13,979 bases of DNA from Gammaproteobacteria bacterium (GTDB lineage Bacteria; Pseudomonadota; Gammaproteobacteria; Steroidobacterales; Woeseiaceae), in assembly GCA_029881015.1 (NCBI GenBank), contig JAOUNK010000044.1, forward strand, positions 1 to 13,979. Direction: 5' to 3'. A program made the translations under genes and the position numbers. Below are positions 1-5,786 of this stretch, piece by piece. The notes under the pieces were generated by a model. That model worked only from the letters and a program-made list of their open reading frames with translations. It was not told where the DNA came from and ran no database searches. Numbering within the stretch: position 1 is the stretch's first letter; each line of letters starts with the position of its first letter.

Positions 1-2613
1 TTCTTCAACTTCCAACCGAGTCACGAGGAGCTTCTCAAGCGTCGCTTTGTTGTCGACTATCGGCGTCTCGCTGTTGCTCAATTGCTCGCGAATCTCGTTT
101 TCACGCGAACGGAACTGCAGCAATTGACGTTCCATGCGCTCGAGATTCTGCGCGGCGGACTCCTTGCTGTTCCTGCGGCTTTCGAACTGGATGGTAATGT
201 TCTGGACTGTCTGTCGATCCTCGTCAGCCTGCGCACGAACTCGCTGCAACTCGCTGCGCAGCTCCTCACGCTGCAATTCGAGACTCTCTTTTTCTGCCGC
301 AAGGCGCTCGATCGTCTCAACAGCCTGTTCGTGCAGGCGCCGCGACTCGCGAAGCTGTTCCTCGGCAGCGATCTTTTCCTTGTCGAGTTCAGACACTTCT
401 TCGAACAATGCCGCTTTGCGCGCGTTCGCCTGGTCGACCTGGTATTTCGCAGACTCGAGCGCCGCCTTGACCTCGGAGTACTCGTTGAGCAGCGCGGACG
501 CGTCCTGCTGCAGTGTTTCGCGGCGCTCCTCGAGCTGATTCAGCCGGATGCGGCCGTCCGCAAGCAGCTTTTTCGCGCTCTCGAAACGTGCCTGCATCTC
601 GCGCATGCCGGACTTGAGGCGGCGCATATCATGTTCGCGCGCCAGCACACCAGCCTTGCCCTCCTTGTCACGGGAGACGCGCAGCCAATTGCGACCAAGC
701 CAGATGCCGTCGGCGGTCACAACCGACTCGTCACCGGCAAGCCGTTCACGTATCGCCAGGGCCTGGCCGATCGATTCTGCAAACCGGACGCCGGCCAACA
801 TTTCCTGAACCGACGCTGGAGCACCGTTTACTTTCGATGCCAGCGTGTTCTCCGTGCTCGGCGCCCCCTCTTCCTTCGAATGTTCGCGTAGAACCGTCAG
901 CGCGCCGCTGCGCAGGCTCGCGATGGACTCGGTCACGGGTGTGATATCGGCAACGCACACTGCCTGGAGGTACTCGCCCAGTACCGTTTCAACGGCCTTA
1001 TCCCAGCCGTCATCGACACTGAGGGTCTGCGCGACGCGCTTGTTGCCCTCGAGCCCGGCGCCTTTCAGCCAGTCCTTGATGCCCTCGTCGCCTTCGCCCA
1101 GCGCCGCCTGCTGCAGCGCTTCGAGAGAAGCAAACTTGCCTTGTGCCGCCTGCAATGCCGAGCGCCGATCCTCCACCAGCCGCGTCAGCCTTTGGTCCTG
1201 TTCGCGGAGCTTGCGGACTTTCTCGCCAATATCGCTGAGATGGCGCTCAAACTCATCGCGGGCCTGGCGCTTCCGCAGTTCGTGCTCGGCGAGCTGGTCG
1301 TACCTGACCTGGAGTTCTTCAGGGCTTGCATTGGACTGGGATTCGTCGATCTTGCGACGTCGTTCGGCAAAGCTCTGCAAGCGGGATTCGATCTGTTCCG
1401 CGCGCGAATGCTCGATGTTCTGCTGCTGCATCGCAGCGTTATACTTCAGTGAGTGCTCATCCCACTGTTTCTGCCATTCCGCCAGCGCCTCGTCCGCCCG
1501 TCGCAGTGAGGCTGACGAGGCACGTTCACTCTGCCGTGCCTGCTCGAGACCTGGCACGAGCTCACTGAGCGTCAGCTCGAGCTGCTCGATCTCTGTCTGA
1601 TCCTGATCGATGTGCGCCGCAATCTCCCTGGCACCCTGGATCGCCTGTTCCAGGTCGTTCTCCTGGCGTTCGCGCAATTCCCGGGCATGCTCGATCGACT
1701 GTTCGAGGCGCGCGATCTCGCCGCCCACCTTGTAGTAGCGACCCTGCACCACGTTGAACTCATCGGTACGTTCGCTTTGCTGTACACGGGCTTCTTCGAG
1801 AGCTGCCTCGAGGCTTCGCTGTTTGGCGATAGCAGCTTCGAGCGCTATCTTGCGCTCCGACAGGCGTGCTTTCGCTTCCGCGCCGTGCTCATCCAGTTCT
1901 TTGGTACGCAGGACCAGCACTTCGGCTGACGTGCGGCGCTCGTCTGCCTTGTACTTACTATAGCGTTCCGCCGTCTTGGCCTGGCGGTCCAGGTGCTTGA
2001 TCTGCTTCTCGACCTCGTCGAGAACGTCGAGCAGGCGGTCAAGGTTTTCCTTGGTGTGCTTGATGCGATTCGAGGTCTCGCGGCGGCGTTCCTTGTACTT
2101 CGAGATACCCGCGGCTTCCTCGATGAAGACGCGCATGTCCTCCGGCTTCGCCTCAATGAGACGCGAGATCATCCCCTGCTCGATGATGGAGTAGCTGCGC
2201 GGGCCCAGACCGGTCCCGAGGAAGACGCCCGTCACATCCTTCCGCCGACACTTCGTGCCGTTCAGGAAATAGCTGGAAATGCCGTCACGACTGACTTCGC
2301 GTCGAATCGAGATTTCAGCGTACTTGGCATACTGACCTTCGAGCGTCGTATCCGTGTTGTCGAACAGCAATTCGACCGAAGCGGCTCCGACGGGCTTGCG
2401 CGAGCTCGAACCGTTGAAAATCACGTCCGTAATCGAGTCGCCCCGAAGGCGGCTCGCCGAGCTCTCACCCATTACCCATCGCACGGCATCGATTACGTTC
2501 GACTTGCCACATCCATTGGGCCCAACGACGCCGACCAGGCTGCTGGGAAAGGTAATAGTTGTGGGGTCGACGAAGGATTTGAAGCCAGCGAGCTTGATCT
2601 TGCTTAATCGCAT
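1..2613 (-). CDS. smc: Chromosome partition protein Smc (5' part; gene runs off the left edge)
   Basis: Smc is the ATPase core of the bacterial condensin that compacts and segregates chromosomes. The frame is open without a stop from the ATG at 2613 to base 1, giving 871 codons of a protein usually about 1150-1200 residues long. The N-terminus begins MRLSKIKLAGFKSFVDP. A Walker A motif, GPNGCGKS, lies at residues 31-38 and is followed by the typical RWVMGESSASRLRG stretch. A long Glu/Arg/Gln-rich coiled coil follows, then a hinge at roughly residues 510-640 that ends with VTADGIWLGRNWLRV and GVLAREH. The returning coiled coil reaches the window edge. The C-terminal head (ABC signature and Walker B) is outside the window. 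The start is fixed by family alignment; I see no strong Shine-Dalgarno sequence. The gene is divergent from dksA. The family call is secure. Confidence 0.96.
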   Translation of the reverse strand, partial: MRLSKIKLAGFKSFVDPTTITFPSSLVGVVGPNGCGKSNVIDAVRWVMGESSASRLRGDSITDVIFNGSSSRKPVGAASVELLFDNTDTTLEGQYAKYAEISIRREVSRDGISSYFLNGTKCRRKDVTGVFLGTGLGPRSYSIIEQGMISRLIEAKPEDMRVFIEEAAGISKYKERRRETSNRIKHTKENLDRLLDVLDEVEKQIKHLDRQAKTAERYSKYKADERRTSAEVLVLRTKELDEHGAEAKARLSERKIALEAAIAKQRSLEAALEEARVQQSERTDEFNVVQGRYYKVGGEIARLEQSIEHARELRERQENDLEQAIQGAREIAAHIDQDQTEIEQLELTLSELVPGLEQARQSERASSASLRRADEALAEWQKQWDEHSLKYNAAMQQQNIEHSRAEQIESRLQSFAERRRKIDESQSNASPEELQVRYDQLAEHELRKRQARDEFERHLSDIGEKVRKLREQDQRLTRLVEDRRSALQAAQGKFASLEALQQAALGEGDEGIKDWLKGAGLEGNKRVAQTLSVDDGWDKAVETVLGEYLQAVCVADITPVTESIASLRSGALTVLREHSKEEGAPSTENTLASKVNGAPASVQEMLAGVRFAESIGQALAIRERLAGDESVVTADGIWLGRNWLRVSRDKEGKAGVLAREHDMRRLKSGMREMQARFESAKKLLADGRIRLNQLEERRETLQQDASALLNEYSEVKAALESAKYQVDQANARKAALFEEVSELDKEKIAAEEQLRESRRLHEQAVETIERLAAEKESLELQREELRSELQRVRAQADEDRQTVQNITIQFESRRNSKESAAQNLERMERQLLQFRSRENEIREQLSNSETPIVDNKATLEKLLVTRLEVEE

Positions 2614-2715
2614 GCGTGGTCTACGCCATATCCCGTCTATAAAGTCGCATAGTGTAATGGAATTGAGGGGCGATTTCCCCAGAAAAATAAGACTTCCATG
2701 CCGCCTCAGGCAATG

Positions 2716-2721
2716 TATAAT
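2716..2721 (+). promoter_or_regulatory. Candidate sigma70 -10 box for dksA-gluQRS
   Basis: A perfect TATAAT hexamer lies 33 bp before the dksA ATG, inside the 141-bp divergent smc/dksA gap (2614-2754). At 17-bp spacing the -35 position (2693-2698, CTTCCA) matches TTGACA at only three positions. The promoter may therefore depend on the -10 region or on an activator. Predicted transcription would start near 2727-2729, giving a leader of under 30 nt. No comparably good promoter for smc was found on the other strand. The box is seen directly; its function is inferred. Confidence 0.55.
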
Positions 2722-2732
2722 CCCGGCCTTTT

Positions 2733-2748
2733 CTGTCCCCGACAGGAG
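2733..2748 (+). promoter_or_regulatory. dksA ribosome binding site overlapped by a small hairpin
   Basis: AGGAG at 2744-2748 sits 6 nt before the ATG at 2755 and fixes the dksA start. The arms CTGTC (2733-2737) and GACAG (2741-2745) form a 5-bp stem whose 3' arm overlaps the first two bases of the Shine-Dalgarno sequence. The stem is short, so it may only weakly tune ribosome access. Confidence 0.5.
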
Positions 2749-2754
2749 TCAAAA

Positions 2755-3600
2755 ATGCCCGCAAAGAAAGCCGCGAGCAAGAAGCGGAAAACCACGACCG
2801 CCTCTCGCAAGAAGGTTGCCGCCAAAAAGACCACGACCAAGAAGAAAGTCGTGAAAAAGAAGGCCTTGAGCAAGAAAAAGGCGCCGTCAAGGAAGGCGCC
2901 GTCCAGGAAGAAGGTCGCCAAGAAAAAGGTGACAAAGAAGAAGGTAGCCAGGAAAGTCAGCAAGAAAAAGCCTGCTGCCAGGAAAGTAGCCAAAAAGGCC
3001 AGTGAGAAGAAGTCTGGCGCCAAGAAAGTCAGCAAGAAAAAGCCTGCTGCCAAGAAAAAGGTGGTGAGCAAGAAGCGGACGCCGCTCAAGAAGAAGGTCC
3101 CGACCAACCGCGCGGCAGCCAGGAAGGTGCCGGCGCGGCGCGTCAAACCCAAAGGCGACGTGCTGACAGGCCCCATTCATGGCATTGCCCCGTACAAGCC
3201 CAAGCGTGGCGAGGAGTACATGAGCGACGTACAGCTCGAGCACTTCCGCAAGATCCTGACCGCCTGGAAGCGCGAACTCATGTACGAGGTCGACCGCACG
3301 GTGCACCACATGCAGGACGAGGCGGCGAACTTCCCTGACCCGAACGATCGGGCCACACAGGAGTCCGAATTCGGCCTCGAGCTTCGTACCCGGGATCGGG
3401 AGCGCAAGCTGCTTCGCAAGATCGATTCGGCGCTGCTGCGCATCGACGAAGGCACCTACGGGTACTGCGACGAGACCGGCGAGGAGATCGGGCTGAAGCG
3501 CCTCGAAGCGCGTCCTGTAGCGACGCTGTGCCTCGAGGCACAGGAGCGCCGGGAACTGGCTGAGCGCCAGTTCCGCGATCGGGACGATCGTTACCGGTAA
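2755..3600 (+). CDS. dksA: RNA polymerase-binding transcription factor DksA with lysine-rich N-terminal tail and two-cysteine finger
   Basis: DksA binds the RNA polymerase secondary channel and, with ppGpp, adjusts rRNA and amino-acid promoters. This protein has 281 residues, against about 150 in E. coli. Residues 1 to about 130 are a Lys/Ala/Arg/Val tail of KKxA and KKKV repeats, like histone H1-type or AlgP proteins. The DksA core starts near residue 155 (YMSDVQLEHFRKIL). The coiled-coil tip keeps DPNDRA at 195-200, equal to the functional Asp71, Asp74 and Ala76 of E. coli. The finger is C238-x2-T241 and C259-x2-A262, so two of the four zinc ligands are replaced, as in zinc-independent C-minus DksA paralogues. 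The ATG at 2755 is chosen over the in-frame start at 2698 because AGGAG precedes it and TATAAT lies between the two. The gene is followed at once by gluQRS. The core call is secure; the role of the tail is unknown. Confidence 0.95.
   Translation: MPAKKAASKKRKTTTASRKKVAAKKTTTKKKVVKKKALSKKKAPSRKAPSRKKVAKKKVTKKKVARKVSKKKPAARKVAKKASEKKSGAKKVSKKKPAAKKKVVSKKRTPLKKKVPTNRAAARKVPARRVKPKGDVLTGPIHGIAPYKPKRGEEYMSDVQLEHFRKILTAWKRELMYEVDRTVHHMQDEAANFPDPNDRATQESEFGLELRTRDRERKLLRKIDSALLRIDEGTYGYCDETGEEIGLKRLEARPVATLCLEAQERRELAERQFRDRDDRYR
2952..3052 (+). repeat. 29-bp perfect direct repeat inside the dksA lysine-rich tail
   Basis: An identical 29-bp segment occurs at 2952-2980 and 3024-3052, 72 bp apart and in the same reading frame. 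Each copy encodes VSKKKPAA. Shorter degenerate AAG/AAA-rich repeats surround it, for example the doubled APSRK unit near 2882-2910. Identity at nucleotide level over 29 bp suggests recent duplication or gene conversion rather than only constraint on the protein. Tail length could vary between strains by slippage. Confidence 0.85.
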
Positions 3601-4522
3601 GCACTACGTCGGCCGGTTCGCGCCCTCGCCGACCGGCCCGCTGCACTTCGGCTCGCTCGTTGCCGCTGTCGCCAGCTATCTGCAAGCCAGAGCCCATGAC
3701 GGGCTCTGGCTTCTTCGTATTGAAGACATCGATCCGCCGCGCGAACAACCGGGTTCCTCGGACCTGATCCTGCGCGCTCTCGAAGCCTATGGGTTCACCT
3801 GGGACGGGGACGTACTCTTCCAGAGCCAGAGCGCCACGGCGCACGAAGCGGCACTCCAGGCGCTGCTAGACAGCACCCAGGCGTATCCCTGTGGGTGCTC
3901 GCGCAAGGACCTCGCGGACGCCCCGCGAGGACCGCTGGGCACCATCTACCCCGGCTTCTGTCGCGCTGGCTGCGAGAAGAATGAGACGGCGATACGCGTC
4001 CGCACCAACGACGACGCGATCCGCTTCGAAGACGGCCTCCAGGGGGTGCGGACCCAGCATCTCGAATCGGAATCCGGGGACTTCATCATCAAGCGGCGGG
4101 ACGGCCTCATCGCGTACCAACTGGCGGTCGTTGTCGATGACGAATTGCAGGGCATCACCGAGGTCGTTCGCGGGATCGATATTCTGGACTCGACAGCGCG
4201 CCAGATCTGGCTGCAGCGACTCCTCGGGTATCGGACGCCTCGCTACATCCACCTGCCCGTGGTGACCCACCCCAACGGGGACAAGCTCAGCAAGCTGACC
4301 GGGGCTCCCGGAATCCCGCTGGACAATACTCGCCCCTCGCTCGTCGCCGCTTTGGAGGCACTGCAGCAGGCACCACCCGCCGACCTCGCTGCTGCCAGCC
4401 TGTCCGACATTTGGCGATGGGCCGTTCAAAACTGGAAACTCGAACCCTTGCAAGGGGTTACGGCCATGTCGATCGACTCAATTTCGGCAAATATCTTGAC
4501 AGCAACCCCATCTATGCCATAG
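3599..4522 (+). CDS. gluQRS: Glutamyl-queuosine tRNA(Asp) synthetase GluQRS (start codon unclear)
   Basis: GluQRS activates glutamate and attaches it to queuosine at the anticodon wobble position of tRNA-Asp. It resembles the catalytic half of glutamyl-tRNA synthetase without the anticodon-binding domain. Counting from the codon at 3599, the protein has 307 residues (E. coli 308). It opens with HYVGRFAPSPTGPLHFGS, whose HFGS at 16-19 is the HIGH motif. The zinc ligands of the family appear as C98, C100, Y117 and C121. FIIKRRDGLIAYQLAVVVDD and KLSK (229-232, the KMSKS counterpart) follow. The frame is open back to a TAG at 3518 but has no ATG, GTG or TTG until 4046, which lies far inside the conserved domain. 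The coordinate 3599 is therefore a homology-based guess. ATC at 3587 or CTG at 3560 are near-cognate alternatives. The gene overlaps the dksA stop and is probably co-transcribed with dksA. Confidence 0.9.
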   Translation, partial: KHYVGRFAPSPTGPLHFGSLVAAVASYLQARAHDGLWLLRIEDIDPPREQPGSSDLILRALEAYGFTWDGDVLFQSQSATAHEAALQALLDSTQAYPCGCSRKDLADAPRGPLGTIYPGFCRAGCEKNETAIRVRTNDDAIRFEDGLQGVRTQHLESESGDFIIKRRDGLIAYQLAVVVDDELQGITEVVRGIDILDSTARQIWLQRLLGYRTPRYIHLPVVTHPNGDKLSKLTGAPGIPLDNTRPSLVAALEALQQAPPADLAAASLSDIWRWAVQNWKLEPLQGVTAMSIDSISANILTATPSMP

Positions 4523-4576
4523 CTTCAGGTCTGCAACGGGGATACGCTCCCCCGCCCCCTGTTGCAATGCCTGAAG
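4523..4576 (+). other. Double inverted repeat (structured RNA) directly after gluQRS
   Basis: Immediately after the gluQRS stop, CTTCAGG (4523-4529) pairs with CCTGAAG (4570-4576). Inside it GCAAC (4533-4537) pairs with GTTGC (4561-4565), and GGGG (4538-4541) can pair with either of two C-runs (4549-4553 or 4555-4559). The result is a nested stem of about 54 nt with alternative tips. It has no T-run of its own and lies 18 nt before a proper terminator. It could stabilise the mRNA 3' end or be part of a small 3' UTR RNA. The pairing is seen; the function is not known. Confidence 0.6.
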
Positions 4577-4594
4577 GGGTAACACTCCACGGCG

Positions 4595-4626
4595 GGCCCC
4601 CTGCGCAAGCGGGGGGCCATTTTTTT
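4595..4626 (+). terminator. Rho-independent terminator of the dksA-gluQRS unit
   Basis: A 10-bp stem (4595-4604 with 4609-4618, one T-G wobble) closes on a GCAA tetraloop of the GNRA class. One A and then seven T residues (4620-4626) follow. This is a textbook strong intrinsic terminator on the plus strand, so the downstream hydrolase probably has its own promoter. Confidence 0.92.
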
Positions 4627-4686
4627 GGCCACGGATCGCCGAATGCCGCGGAGCGCAAGGATCTGTGTAAGCCGCGTTTACCAACC

Positions 4687-5691
4687 ATGATAATCGACAG
4701 TGAATTCACGCCCGCCGGCTGGCTCAGCAATCGACACCTGCAGACCATCTTCCCGTCATTTCCACGATCGTGGGGTCCGCGACCCCTGCTTCGGCGCCAG
4801 GAACTCGAGCTTCCGGACGGCGATGTAACGGCCGTGGACTGGGTCGTTGCGGGCGATGCCCTGCCGCCCACGGCCCCGTTGTTGGTCATTCTCCACGGAC
4901 TGGAAGGCTCGGCGGATTCGCCCTACGCGCGCATGCTCATGACCTCGGCACTGGAGAGAGGATGGCGCTCATGCGTACTCCATTTCCGTGACTGCGGTGA
5001 CTATCGTAACCGCTTGCCCCGGCGTTATCATGCCGGCGAAACCAATGACTTACGTTACTTTCTTGAGAATTTACATCGCCTTCCTGCCGCCGCGGAAAAC
5101 TCTGGACCGTTGCTGGCGGCGGGCTTTTCGCTCGGTGGCAATGTGCTGCTCAAGTACCTCGGCGAGTCAGGCGACGATACGCCCCTCAGGGCCGCTACAG
5201 CGGTCTGTGTGCCCTTGAACCTGCACGAATGCGCCGAGGCGCTCGACCGGGGCTTCTCGCGCATGTACCAGCGCTACCTGCTCAAACGTATGAAACGCTC
5301 TGTGACGAACAAGTTCGATCGGCATACAGCGGCGTTCGACTGGGACAAGGCTATGAGCGCACGCACGTTTGCGGAATTCGACGACTGGGTAACCGCCCCG
5401 CTGCATGGCTTCGCGGGAATGCAGGACTACTACGATCGCTGCAGCTCGGTCCATTTCCTCAAATACATCCAGCGGCCGGCATTGATCATCAATGCCCTCG
5501 ATGACCCGTTCATGACGCGAGACGTCATCCCGAGCGAAGATGCCCTGTCAGATTCGGTGACGCTCGAGATCGCCGAAGGCGGTGGCCATGTCGGCTTTAT
5601 CTCGGGCGGAATGCCGTGGCGCCCGACCTTCTACCTGCCGGAACGGATCGCCGGCTTCCTCGAGCCGTTCGCCGCGATACCGGGCCTATAA
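4687..5691 (+). CDS. yheT: YheT-family alpha/beta hydrolase
   Basis: This is a 334-residue alpha/beta-fold hydrolase that closely resembles E. coli YheT (about 340 aa) along its whole length; the substrate is unknown. Family landmarks in order are FTPAGWLSNRHLQTIFP near the N-terminus, the oxyanion strand HGLEGS (70-75), HFRDCG with RRYHAGET (99-119), and the nucleophile elbow GFSLG with Ser148. GFSRMYQRYLL (189-199) and DDPF (Asp272/273) follow, then GGHVGF with His301, which completes a Ser-Asp-His triad. There is no signal peptide or membrane segment, so it should be cytoplasmic. ATG 4687 is chosen because earlier in-frame starts (back to 4411) would read through the terminator and into gluQRS. 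No clear Shine-Dalgarno sequence precedes it, and no convincing promoter was found in 4627-4686. It converges on pnp. Confidence 0.92.
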   Translation: MIIDSEFTPAGWLSNRHLQTIFPSFPRSWGPRPLLRRQELELPDGDVTAVDWVVAGDALPPTAPLLVILHGLEGSADSPYARMLMTSALERGWRSCVLHFRDCGDYRNRLPRRYHAGETNDLRYFLENLHRLPAAAENSGPLLAAGFSLGGNVLLKYLGESGDDTPLRAATAVCVPLNLHECAEALDRGFSRMYQRYLLKRMKRSVTNKFDRHTAAFDWDKAMSARTFAEFDDWVTAPLHGFAGMQDYYDRCSSVHFLKYIQRPALIINALDDPFMTRDVIPSEDALSDSVTLEIAEGGGHVGFISGGMPWRPTFYLPERIAGFLEPFAAIPGL

Positions 5692-5721
5692 AAAAAGCCG
5701 CTCGACAGGAGCGGCCTTTTT
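5690..5721. terminator. Bidirectional rho-independent terminator between yheT and pnp
   Basis: The arms GCCGCTC (5697-5703) and GAGCGGC (5709-5715) form a 7-bp stem with loop GACAG. Seven A residues (5690-5696) precede it and five T residues (5717-5721) follow, so it can end transcription on both strands. The yheT stop codon (5689-5691) overlaps the A-tract. On the minus strand it would end the long rimP-pnp transcript. Confidence 0.9.
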
Positions 5722-5750
5722 ACTGGGTCCAGGCAGTCATTGCGGTCGGA

Positions 5751-5771
5751 GAGCCCTTAACTAAAGGGCTC
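5751..5771 (-). other. Hairpin just downstream of pnp stop
   Basis: The perfect 8-bp arms GAGCCCTT (5751-5758) and AAGGGCTC (5764-5771) enclose a 5-nt loop, and CGG/CCG outside them can extend the stem past a 2-nt bulge. It lies 15 nt beyond the pnp stop and before the terminator at 5690-5721. There is no T-run after it on the minus strand, so it is more likely a 3'-end stabilising or processing structure than a terminator. Confidence 0.6.
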
Positions 5772-5786
5772 CGATACCTGCATACA

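Noticed and set aside
82..891. 269-codon plus-strand frame inside smc
   Set aside because: It is antisense to the continuous smc coiled-coil and hinge frame and has no recognisable domain.
2698..2754. Upstream ATG start for dksA at 2698
   Set aside because: It precedes the TATAAT box and lacks a ribosome binding site, while ATG 2755 has AGGAG at good spacing.
2706..3176. 156-codon minus-strand frame rich in Phe and Leu that looks like a membrane protein
   Set aside because: It is the reverse complement of the AAG/AAA lysine codons of the dksA tail, which read as CTT/TTT. The hydrophobic look is an artefact.
4411..4686. Upstream GTG start for yheT at 4411
   Set aside because: It would overlap gluQRS and read through a strong terminator; homology begins just after ATG 4687.
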